In this document: positions 41,427-51,405 of the stretch, one piece after another | How the letters are laid out: every line of letters begins with the position of its first letter | Position numbering within the stretch: the first letter of the stretch is position 1 | Source of the DNA: Poteriospumella lacustris | Lineage: Eukaryota; Sar; Chrysophyceae; Chromulinales; Dinobryaceae | NCBI GenBank assembly: GCA_008000375.1 | Contig: SMOI01000070.1 | Location: 70,677-126,458 of the forward strand | Length of the DNA: 55,782 nt | Direction: 5' to 3' | Translations under genes and position numbers: made by a program | Notes under the pieces: generated by a model | The model's database searches: none | Told to the model about the DNA's origin: nothing | What the model saw: only the letters and a program-made list of their open reading frames with translations

Positions 41427-44207
41427 CTAGTTCCAGGTGAGGACAATCTGTTGATCCAAGGTCAAGTCCAAGTTGGAGAAGGTCAAAGCCTTCTTCGTCT
41501 CATCGAAGGCGATTTGGGATTCCGTCAAGAACTTGGCATTCAATGTAGACACCAACGTGGGCTTCTGAAGGGTAGGGCCCATGACGACGACCTTATCCAC
41601 CTTGAACTGACTTGCTCCGGCGAAGGAGTTGTGTGTCACGGTGGAGCGGAAGATACCACCAGCAACGCCCTCTCCAACGAGCTGCGCTTGGTAATCCACC
41701 GTCAAGAAGTTCTCGTGAGCCAACTCCATGCCATCGTCCCAGAACAAGGAGCCGAACGCCTTGCCGCCGGGGCAAAGAGCAACCAACAACGTGAAAGGCG
41801 TCGCACGAGCAGCGGTGGTGGTCATGGCAGCCTCCTGCAAGGGCAACACGGATCCACCACGCACGTGAACGTTCGTGGCAGTGAGAGGCGTGTCCAGAAC
41901 CTGCCAAACGCCCGTTTCAGACGTTCCGGCCTTGTTCGTCGCATCCAAAAAGAAGCTGCGATCCGCAAAGTTATACCAATATCCGGAGGGGAAGTAGGCC
42001 TTGACCGAGGTGGCTCCTTGGTCCAAGACAGGAGAGAACAGCAAGCCATTGCCCCACATGAACTGACTCTGGATCGTCAATGCCGTGGTGTCGCTGGGGA
42101 AGTTCGCCCACAACGCACGCACAACAGTGCTTCCAGTAGTTTCAGCAGCGTAGAACAAGGAGTACAAGAAAGGCAATGCCTGATAGCGCAAGCCCAAGGC
42201 AGACTTGGCCGCGTCGGTGACAGAATCCCACAAATACAACTCTTGAGGAACTACACCGATAGCATTATGGTCACGGGAGAAAGGATAGAATGCACCAACC
42301 TCAATCCAGCGGGCGCACAGTTCTTCGTTTGTATCACCGTAAAACCCACAGATATCGGAACCAATCATTGGCACGCCGAATAAGTTGAAGTCCAACATCG
42401 AAATAATCGACGACTTCAAGTCATCCCACGTGGCAGCATTGTCACCGGTCCATTTCGCACTATGCACACCCGTCGAAATGAAGGATGAACGAGATAGAAC
42501 GAAGGGGCGAGTTCCATGGACGGTTCGCAAAGCCCGGTTTGTAGCAATTTGCTCAGTGAGACCGTACAAGTTGTGAGTGTTGTAGACAGACACGTTGCCG
42601 TACTGAGTGGCTGACATAGGCACTGTTCTCACACTCATTTTTCCGTGGGCGTTGGCAATCATGTAAGGCGGGAAATCATACGTATTCGTGGGATCCACGG
42701 TCTTGCAATCAAGAACGCACTTCTGAGATGCATCACCCGCAACACAAACCTGTCCATTGCCGTCATTATTGCAGAAGTTGGATGGTTCGTTCATATCAAT
42801 CCACAATCCATCAACAGGAGTGATGGCCAAGAAGTTGCGAATTTGTTCCGTCCAATAATCCTGAGCAGAGGGATGCAAGAAATCAGGGAAATACACTTGT
42901 CCAGGCCACACCTGAGCGAGATAGTTCTTGCCCTGAATGTCCTTGATGTAGAGATCCAAGGTCAAGCCCTTCTCATACGCGTCGTAACCAGGATACACCA
43001 TAATTCCAGGATCCACGATAGGAACGAATCGCTGGCCATTCTCGTGAAGCTTGCTCACAAAGGATTGCACTTCACTGATGGGGAAGTTCTTCGCATCGTA
43101 GGTGAAGTCGCGGTAGCTTTGCATGTAGTCGATGTCCATCCATTGTGTATCAAGAGGAATATTGGCCTTCGAGTAGTTGGCGACGATCTCTTCCACCTCG
43201 TAGACCGAGGAGTAGCCCCACTTGCAGTTGTGGAAGCCCAACGACCAGTAAGGGAACATGGTAGGACGACCGACAATGCCCGTGTATTGGCGCACCACGT
43301 CTTCAGGAGTGGGGCCGTTGAAGACATACAAGTCAACGATTCCACCGTTGGCTTTGAAAGTCATCGAATTCTGCTCCAAAGAGGCATCGATACCGTTGCT
43401 GTTCATCAGCATCACACCATGCGCCTTGCCGTCGACTATTTGCACGTAGTACGGATATGCACCGTACAGATTGACGTTGAATGTCTCAGCGCCAATATCA
43501 GCTGCCCACATGGTGTACGTATGACCTGGCTGCAAGGCATGGTTCAAACGAGTGGACTCACCAAGACCGAAGGTGGTGGCCGAAGGATCAATGAACGTGG
43601 GGATTTCCAAATATTGATCCTTGAAGGTGAAGGTCTCACCAAGCTTAAACAGGGACTTGCCGTCAGACACGCGAACCACTTCAAAGCCGAAAGGGGCAGC
43701 GGTGTAGGCCACTTCAATGTTGGAGTTCGCTGGCTTCTTGGTCGCGTGAGTTCTCTTCACAACCGACTCGGGCACCTCCCAGCGGGCGTTATTCGCATCG
43801 GTGATCTTCACACGCACTGTATCTTCGTTCTCATAGACCACCTCAAACGATAAGGTCTGGACGTCAGATCCATAGACGGAAGTGCCCTCTCCGTTCAACT
43901 TCAAAATGGCTTTGAAGCCAGTCTCAGTCTCAACCACTTCGTGCAAGGTGTAACCAGTTGCAACTTGAGTGGGATAAAAGCACCAAGGAATTCCTGCAGA
44001 TGAAAGACCTTGCTCGTAGTTTGATTCCACTGGGGACCAGCAGCACCCTTTGGTTTCACAAGATTGTTGGTCGACGCCATCGAAATTGCCGCAATCAACT
44101 TTCACGTTGTTGGACAACGAGCAGCTGCCCGATTTGACCTTGGCCAACGATGTGGCGGTGGTCCCCAAAACAAAAGCACTTGACACAATATAAGCCAGAG
44201 ACTTCAT
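41427..44207 (-). CDS. Secreted GH31 alpha-glucosidase with trefoil domain
   Basis: A single exon of 926 aa. ATG at 44207 is chosen because it starts a clear signal peptide (MKSLAYIVSSAFVLGTTATS); the frame is open upstream but has no ATG. A P-type trefoil domain (CSLSNNVKVDCG to GCCWSP and IPWCFYP, about residues 28-75) precedes the GH31 N-terminal beta-sandwich and barrel. The catalytic nucleophile lies in DGLWIDMNEPSNF (about 470) and the acid/base in KWTGDNAATWDDL (about 585). Trefoil plus GH31 is the layout of lysosomal acid alpha-glucosidase and sucrase-isomaltase. It hydrolyses terminal alpha-1,4 (or 1,6) glucose in the vacuole or outside the cell. No membrane anchor is seen. Confidence 0.95.
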   Translation of the reverse strand: MKSLAYIVSSAFVLGTTATSLAKVKSGSCSLSNNVKVDCGNFDGVDQQSCETKGCCWSPVESNYEQGLSSAGIPWCFYPTQVATGYTLHEVVETETGFKAILKLNGEGTSVYGSDVQTLSFEVVYENEDTVRVKITDANNARWEVPESVVKRTHATKKPANSNIEVAYTAAPFGFEVVRVSDGKSLFKLGETFTFKDQYLEIPTFIDPSATTFGLGESTRLNHALQPGHTYTMWAADIGAETFNVNLYGAYPYYVQIVDGKAHGVMLMNSNGIDASLEQNSMTFKANGGIVDLYVFNGPTPEDVVRQYTGIVGRPTMFPYWSLGFHNCKWGYSSVYEVEEIVANYSKANIPLDTQWMDIDYMQSYRDFTYDAKNFPISEVQSFVSKLHENGQRFVPIVDPGIMVYPGYDAYEKGLTLDLYIKDIQGKNYLAQVWPGQVYFPDFLHPSAQDYWTEQIRNFLAITPVDGLWIDMNEPSNFCNNDGNGQVCVAGDASQKCVLDCKTVDPTNTYDFPPYMIANAHGKMSVRTVPMSATQYGNVSVYNTHNLYGLTEQIATNRALRTVHGTRPFVLSRSSFISTGVHSAKWTGDNAATWDDLKSSIISMLDFNLFGVPMIGSDICGFYGDTNEELCARWIEVGAFYPFSRDHNAIGVVPQELYLWDSVTDAAKSALGLRYQALPFLYSLFYAAETTGSTVVRALWANFPSDTTALTIQSQFMWGNGLLFSPVLDQGATSVKAYFPSGYWYNFADRSFFLDATNKAGTSETGVWQVLDTPLTATNVHVRGGSVLPLQEAAMTTTAARATPFTLLVALCPGGKAFGSLFWDDGMELAHENFLTVDYQAQLVGEGVAGGIFRSTVTHNSFAGASQFKVDKVVVMGPTLQKPTLVSTLNAKFLTESQIAFDETKKALTFSNLDLTLDQQIVLTWN

Positions 44208-44642
44208 TCCTTTAACAAACAAATATGTTGCACGCCAGAATTGCCTAAAATTAAACTCCAAGTCCAAAGTCCATGGTCGAGAGAGCGATTTCTCCACCAC
44301 TCCACTCCGTCACGGCGGTCATCGTCACCATCCTCACCTTGTCCCTGTCACTTGTCGTCACTGCTATCTCTGTCACTTGTCGTCGCTTATCCCAAATGTG
44401 AAAACGGTCGCCGCGAAAACCGACCGCCTGCCTCATCAGCAGCCATGAAGATCGCCAAGTCATCTTGTCCAATATTACGCCATTCGTTGAACAGGTGCCG
44501 GCACAATCGAACTGGATCTCGGGACATCCTTCCCCCCTACAAGAGACACATCTGTGGAAGTCACCAGCCGTTGCATTATCTGTGAGATTTTGGTTGTGTA
44601 ATTTGCATCGAGAAAGAAGCGGGTACCATTTATTTGTCCACG
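44208..44642. other. Divergent region GH31 / coiled-coil left copy
   Basis: This 435-bp region holds both promoters. From about 44345 to the ATG it is an imperfect inverted copy of 50689-50995 (substitutions plus small indels), less similar than the gene bodies. Confidence 0.65.
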
Positions 44643-47153
44643 ATGAGTTCGAAGAACAAAGCAGCACAGTCGCCTCGAGTGAAGGCACACTCACTCAAAG
44701 CCACGCCGAGTGCGAAGAAGCTGAAGAAGAAGTCCTCGTCACGTGCGCTGGTGGACACACTGGAGTCGGTGACGTCGGTGGAGGATGACGTAGACCCCAT
44801 GAGTTCGTCACGTCCGCTGGATCGCAGCATCACGAGTATGGCGGAGGATAAGAGCATGGGTCAGGTCATGAAGGTAAGTGGCTGCTGCGGCTTGGGATGT
44901 GGAAATGGCCATCGATGGTAACGTTGCGGTGCGATGGACGTGTGTGTGCAGGCGATGACGGGGCAAGACGTGCTGCAGCTGCAAATGCAGCTGGCGAAAG
45001 CCATGGATGACACGAGCATTCTGCGGTCGCGTCTCCGTGCAGAGCTGGAGCACCGCCAAGTGCTGGAGACGAAGATCACGGATCTGACGGAGAAGCTGTC
45101 GGAGGCGCGACGAGGCCTGTCGGAGACGAAAGGCGCGTTGAACAAGGTGCAGACGGTGGCGTCCCAGCTGATCACGAAGCGAGACGAACGAGAAGTGCAG
45201 CTGCAGCAAGCGCTGGACCAAAACGGCATCTACGAGCGCAAGATCGCGGAGCTGGAGATGCACATTTCGCACTTGTCGCACATCAACGAGCAGAACTCGA
45301 ACTCGAACGCGGAGAAAGCGAACCAGGCGTGGATCGAGAAGGAGAAGCAACTGGAGGAGACCGTGACGGAAATGCGGGAGAAGCTGTCGCAGGCCCGCAA
45401 GGAGATCATTCGCGTGTCGGAGGAGAAGGAGAACGTCGAGTACATGTTGGAGGCGAAGAAGCGCCGCATCGCGACGTTGGAGGAGCACATCGCGACGCTG
45501 AACGGCAACAGTCCGGACATGTTGGCGTCGACACGGGACTCGCTGTTGATGTCGATGCTGGACCTGACACGGGCCCAGACGGCGGGCAACAGCAACAACG
45601 GCAACGGCGCCGTGGGCAGTCCGAACCTGCGCGGCAGTGTGGCGCAGTCGACGAATCCGTTTGCGGCGGCGATCGCTTCGGCAGTGGCGGCGGCGAGTAA
45701 TGCCAATGGCAACGGGTCGGGTGGGTCGGTGGACGTGTCGCAGTTCGAGAGCAAGATCTCGAGTCTGGAGACGGACAAGCGCGGGCTGGAGGACCGGCTG
45801 ATGTCGCTGGAGAAGCAGCTGCTGGAGCAGCAGAAGATGCAGATGCAGCAGCAGCAGATGCAGATGCAACAGCAGCAGAAGATGCAGCAGCAGATGCAGA
45901 TGCAGATGCAGATGGCGCAGCAACAAGCCATGATGGCGGCGAACGCGGCGGCGAGTGCGACGGCGGCGGCGAGTGCGGCGGGGCCTCCGCCGGGGTCCGC
46001 GTCGATGCGCAACTCGGGGTCGCGGGCGTCGAGTCTGCGTGCGAGCGGGTCGGTGACACCGACGTCGGCGATGGCGAATCTGAGTTTGGCTCCGCTGGCG
46101 GACGCGGCCCGTCTGACGGCAGCGAACACGGCGGCGAACATGGTCGTGTCGCCGACGTCGATGGCGCACGCGGCGCAGCAGTCTCAGCCGGCACAGCCGC
46201 AGCCGATGCAGGCGGCACCGCTCGTCCGGCCACAGTCGCAGCCACAACAGCCGCAGCCACAGCCAACCGTGACGATCGTGACGCCCGCTCCGACGGTGTC
46301 GGCGCCGTCGTCGGTGCCGCAGCAAGCGCTGGCCGAGGCCGAGGCGCAGGCCGTGCTGCGCGAGATCCTGTCGTCGCGCGAGCGACAGCCGCGCCCGAAG
46401 ACCGTCGAGCGGCCGCGCAGCAACGACGGCGTCCACACGAGCTCGAACGGCGCCAACCGACCGCGCGCCAGCACGCGCGAGTCGATGGACCGGTCGTCGG
46501 CCCGCGCCGGCAGCTCGCGCGCCTCGACGCGCATGAGCGCGAACATGAGCAACGGCGGCAGTGGATCCGGCGGCGGTGCGAGCGGCGGTGGTTCCGGCGC
46601 GGTGGCCCCGACGACCAGCAGCATGGCGCTGCCGGTGCAGACGCAGACGCCGACGTTCGGGTCGGCGACGGCGGCGGCGTTGGCCGAGTCGACGACGACG
46701 GCGGCGGGTGGCGCTTCTGGAGCCGACGGCGGTCGTGACTCGGTCCGCGCGGCGTTGGAGAACACGCAGAAGGCGTACGCCAACGACCAGTTGAGCAGCA
46801 AGCCGTTCGAGACCAACGTGCGCGACGCGTCGAGTGCGGCGGCGTCCGTTCGCCCGACGCTGTCGCGGCTGGCGTCGCGGTACATCAAGCCCGGCGACGA
46901 CCCCGAAGACGCGAAGGACCGCCTGAACGAGGAGAAGAAGGCGAGCAAGAAGAGGATCATGGACTGGATGAAGTCCTTCCAGCAGGAGCACGGGCGCGAG
47001 CCCACGAAACAAGAGCGCGAATCCGGCGCCGGCGTCTGGTACAAGGAGTATCGACAGCTGTCGAAGGTGCTGAAGGAGATGGACGGCGGCAGCTCGGGGC
47101 CCGGCGCGTCATCTCGGGCGTCGATGATCATGCCGGACATGGACGACGACTAA
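44643..47153 (+). CDS. Coiled-coil FAM13A-like-domain protein, left copy
   Basis: The exons are 44643-44873 and 44952-47153, giving 810 aa with one 78-nt GT-AG intron. A basic N-terminus (KKLKKKSSS) leads to a coiled coil at about 80-270, paralogous to the one encoded at 16130-17000 (shared ARRGLSETKGAL and KRDEREVQLQQALDQ). Next come a Gln/Met-rich helix (about 370-410), Ala/Ser/Pro/Gln-rich low-complexity sequence, and a C-terminal helical motif KKRIMDWMKSFQQEHGREPT followed by YKEYRQLSKVLKEM. The last resembles the short FAM13A-like domain (from memory; a profile search would decide). It may be a scaffold or microtubule-associated type; the function is unknown. Very GC-rich codon use. Confidence 0.88.
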
Positions 47154-47161
47154 GGCGGCGG

Positions 47162-48169
47162 CATTATGCAGTGGGAATCGCAGTGGGAATCGTAGTGTGC
47201 GAGTGCGTGGTGTGGTTTCGGTGTGGATCGTCGGTGTGGTTTGATTAGCTGTGTGTTTCCTACGCGGTACTGTGTGTGGTGTTTGTTGAGTTGACGGTTT
47301 TGATGTTCCTGGGGCCCTGGCCACCTCTCTCGGCAGCAGCGTCTGTCGGACGGCGAGGGGTCTACGCGGGGTCGGTTGTTAGTATGGCGCCGTGTCTGCC
47401 GCCACGGCGACGGTGCGTTTCTTTCTTTCTTTTTTTGTTTTTGTTTTGTTTTCGCTGTGTTTCATTTGGTGTTCATTGGTTTTCGCTTATGTTTCTTTCG
47501 TTTCGTCGTGGCGCAATCGGGATTGTTGGCTGCCTTTCGCTTCGGTTGTAAATCGCTCGTGTCTAAGTAGCTCGCTCCTCTTGTCTGTCTGTGTGTCGGG
47601 GCCCTGAACGGTTGCCATGAGAAAGAAAGAGACGCGGGGGGGGGGGGTGCAGAGAGACGCATCGACCATAAGAGAAATGAAATTACGGGGCCTGTGGGTG
47701 GGCCCAGTTACAGCGGTAACAGTCGTGGCGGCGGCGGGGGACGGTGGGGCGATGTGCAGCAGACACGCCACAACGTCGGTGGTGGCTGTCTCCTCGCCCC
47801 ATCCGTCACCGTCGTCGCCACCGTTGAGAAACCAAGCGAAACCAAACGAAACCAAATGAACGCAACAAATGAAAACAGCACATGAAAAGCAAAAATCAAA
47901 TCAAACGGCGTGTCTGACAGCCGTAGCCGCCAACACCCACCACACCGAACACAGTGACCATGTACACAGCCCACAACAAACCCATCGCACGTGTACACGT
48001 CCTCACATACTACTAACAAGCGGTGAAGGCCGCCCGCGGGGACAGGGCGCACGGCCAGTGCCCCAGCGTGTGTCTGGGTAACTGCTGCGACGACACGTGA
48101 CACCACTCGACCATCGCCACTACCCCCACACCCTGCGACACTCCACACGCGCTACCGCCCACACCAACG
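47162..48169. other. Unique spacer of palindrome 4
   Basis: This 1-kb non-symmetrical region lies between the two converging coiled-coil genes. It has a T/G-rich tract at about 47420-47460 and an A-rich/TTTG-type tract at about 47820-47900, one for each converging transcript, and a G run at 47637-47648. No gene is seen. Confidence 0.6.
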
Positions 48170-48177
48170 CTGCCGCC

Positions 48178-50688
48178 TCAGTCGTCGTCCATGTCCGGCA
48201 TGATCATCGACGCCCGTGACGACGCGCCGGGCCCCGAGCTGCCGCCGTCCATCTCCTTCAGCACCTTCGACAGCTGTCGATACTCCTTGTACCAGACGCC
48301 GGCGCCGGATTCGCGCTCTTGTTTCGTGGGCTCGCGCCCGTGCTCCTGCTGGAAGGACTTCATCCAGTCCATGATCCTCTTCTTGCTCGCCTTCTTCTCC
48401 TCGTTCAGGCGGTCCTTCGCGTCTTCGGGGTCGTCGCCGGGCTTGATGTACCGCGACGCCAGCCGCGACAGCGTCGGGCGAACGGACGCCGCCGCACTCG
48501 ACGCGTCGCGCACGTTGGTCTCGAACGGCTTGCTGCTCAACTGGTCGTTGGCGTACGCCTTCTGCGTGTTCTCCAACGCCGCGCGGACCGAGTCACGACC
48601 GCCGTCGGCTCCAGAAGCGCCACCCGCCGCCGTCGTCGTCGACTCGGCCAACGCCGCCGCCGTCGCCGACCCGAACGTCGGCGTCTGCGTCTGCACCGGC
48701 AGCGCCATGCTGCTGGTCGTCGGGGCCACCGCGCCGGAACCACCGCCGCTCGCACCGCCGCCGGATCCACTGCCGCCGTTGCTCATGTTCGCGCTCATGC
48801 GCGTCGAGGCGCGCGAGCTGCCGGCGCGGGCCGACGACCGGTCCATCGACTCGCGCGTGCTGGCGCGCGGTCGGTTGGCGCCGTTCGAGCTCGTGTGGAC
48901 GCCGTCGTTGCTGCGCGGCCGCTCGACGGTCTTCGGGCGCGGCTGTCGCTCGCGCGACGACAGGATCTCGCGCAGCACGGCCTGCGCCTCGGCCTCGGCC
49001 AGCGCTTGCTGCGGCACCGACGACGGCGCCGACACCGTCGGAGCGGGCGTCACGATCGTCACGGTTGGCTGTGGCTGCGGCTGTTGTGGCTGCGACTGTG
49101 GCCGGACGAGCGGTGCCGCCTGCATCGGCTGCGGCTGTGCCGGCTGAGACTGCTGCGCCGCGTGCGCCATCGACGTCGGCGACACGACCATGTTCGCCGC
49201 CGTGTTCGCTGCCGTCAGACGGGCCGCGTCCGCCAGCGGAGCCAAACTCAGATTCGCCATCGCCGACGTCGGTGTCACCGACCCGCTCGCACGCAGACTC
49301 GACGCCCGCGACCCCGAGTTGCGCATCGACGCGGACCCCGGCGGAGGCCCCGCCGCACTCGCCGCCGCCGTCGCACTCGCCGCCGCGTTCGCCGCCATCA
49401 TGGCTTGTTGCTGCGCCATCTGCATCTGCATCTGCATCTGCTGCTGCATCTTCTGCTGCTGTTGCATCTGCATCTGCTGCTGCTGCATCTGCATCTTCTG
49501 CTGCTCCAGCAGCTGCTTCTCCAGCGACATCAGCCGGTCCTCCAGCCCGCGCTTGTCCGTCTCCAGACTCGAGATCTTGCTCTCGAACTGCGACACGTCC
49601 ACCGACCCACCCGACCCGTTGCCATTGGCATTACTCGCCGCCGCCACTGCCGAAGCGATCGCCGCCGCAAACGGATTCGTCGACTGCGCCACACTGCCGC
49701 GCAGGTTCGGACTGCCCACGGCGCCGTTGCCGTTGTTGCTGTTGCCCGCCGTCTGGGCCCGTGTCAGGTCCAGCATCGACATCAACAGCGAGTCCCGTGT
49801 CGACGCCAACATGTCCGGACTGTTGCCGTTCAGCGTCGCGATGTGCTCCTCCAACGTCGCGATGCGGCGCTTCTTCGCCTCCAACATGTACTCGACGTTC
49901 TCCTTCTCCTCCGACACGCGAATGATCTCCTTGCGGGCCTGCGACAGCTTCTCCCGCATTTCCGTCACGGTCTCCTCCAGTTGCTTCTCCTTCTCGATCC
50001 ACGCCTGGTTCGCTTTCTCCGCGTTCGAGTTCGAGTTCTGCTCGTTGATGTGCGACAAGTGCGAAATGTGCATCTCCAGCTCCGCGATCTTGCGCTCGTA
50101 GATGCCGTTTTGGTCCAGCGCTTGCTGCAGCTGCACTTCTCGTTCGTCTCGCTTCGTGATCAGCTGGGACGCCACCGTCTGCACCTTGTTCAACGCGCCT
50201 TTCGTCTCCGACAGGCCTCGTCGCGCCTCCGACAGCTTCTCCGTCAGATCCGTGATCTTCGTCTCCAGCACTTGGCGGTGCTCCAGCTCTGCACGGAGAC
50301 GCGACCGCAGAATGCTCGTGTCATCCATGGCTTTCGCCAGCTGCATTTGCAGCTGCAGCACGTCTTGTCCCGTCATCGCCTGCACACACACGTCCATCGC
50401 ACCGCGACGTTACCATCGATGGCCATTTCCACATCCCGAGCCGCAGCAACCACTTACCTTCATGACCTGGCCCATGCTCTTATCCTCCGCCATACTCGTG
50501 ATACTGCGATCCAGCGGCCGTGACGAACTCATGGGGTCTACGTCATCCTCCACCGACGTCACCGACTCCAGTGTGTCTACCAGCGCACGTGACGAGGACT
50601 TCTTCTTCAGCTTCTTCGCACTCGGCGTGGCTTTGAGCGAGTGAGCCTTCACTCGAGGCGACTGTGCTGCTTTGTTCTTCGAACTCAT
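48178..50688 (-). CDS. Coiled-coil FAM13A-like-domain protein, right copy
   Basis: The exons are complement(48178..50379, 50458..50688). The 810-aa product is identical to the left copy. All exon 1 differences from the twin are third-position and silent (for example GCA/GCT, TCA/TCG, CGT/CGG), so both copies have been under purifying selection since they last shared this segment. The stop is TGA instead of TAA. The promoter keeps the region around GCACAATCGAACTGGATCTC but differs farther out. Confidence 0.88.
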
Positions 50689-51405
50689 CGTGGACAAATA
50701 AATGGTACCCGCTTCTTTCTCGATGCAAATTACACAACCAAAATCTCACAGATAATGCAACGGCTGGTGACTTCCACAGATGTGTCTCTTGTTGGGGGGA
50801 AGGATGTCCCGAGATCCAGTTCGATTGTGCCGGCACCGGTTCCACGAATGGCGTAGTATTGGACAAGAAGAATTGGCGATCTTCAGCTGCGGACGAGGCG
50901 GTCGCTCAACCGTTTTCGCGGCGACCGTTTTCACTTTGGCGCCACCGCCGACAGCGACGACAAGTGACAAGAGACAGAGACAGCAGTGACGACAAGTGAC
51001 AGTGACATCATAAAGACACGATGACGACGACGAGGTCTATGCACGTCACACGTCACTTCGCAGTGGGTCCGGATCCGAAGTTGCCTAATACGACGCAAAC
51101 GAAATAGAGAAAGAGATTGAGAGAGAGCTGCTAATTGGAAGTACTTACACAGATCAACAAACAAGCACACCACTCAAAATCAAATACACCACCCACCACT
51201 CACCACACACCCCTCCCCAAACCGCACTCAGGCGTGGGGGGCGTAGACAGCCAACGGCGAGGCAGCAGAGGCGGCGGTGGCGGCGGCGGTGTCAAAACCA
51301 ATGTCAAATCAAAACAAACTCGTATCGAATCGAGCGAAAACAAACAAACAAATAAACAAATAGCAAAACGCGCACGAAAATCAATCAACAGGACGAGAGG
51401 GGGGG
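50689..51405. other. Intergenic: coiled-coil right promoter and 3' end of last gene
   Basis: Bases 50689 to about 50995 are the right arm's promoter copy. The rest is AC-rich with a TTTG-type tract on the minus strand (about 51295-51365) just downstream of the last gene's stop. No gene is seen. Confidence 0.6.

Larger units (their letters stand above)
44345..50995. repeat. Palindrome 4: tail-to-tail coiled-coil gene copies
   Basis: Gene bodies pair with a constant sum of 95331 (44643/50688 to 47153/48178). Exon 2 (2.2 kb) differs only at one base near its 5' end and in the stop codon (TAA left, TGA right). The 78-nt intron has 3 differences, exon 1 (231 nt) has 6, all silent, and the promoter has more, with indels. 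Similarity ends about 8 bp after the stops. The spacer is about 1 kb. Confidence 0.95.

Noticed and set aside
44808-47012. 734-codon minus-strand ORF, and its mirror at 48319-50523
   Set aside because: Antisense shadows of the duplicated coiled-coil genes; Arg/His/Leu-rich and without domain character.
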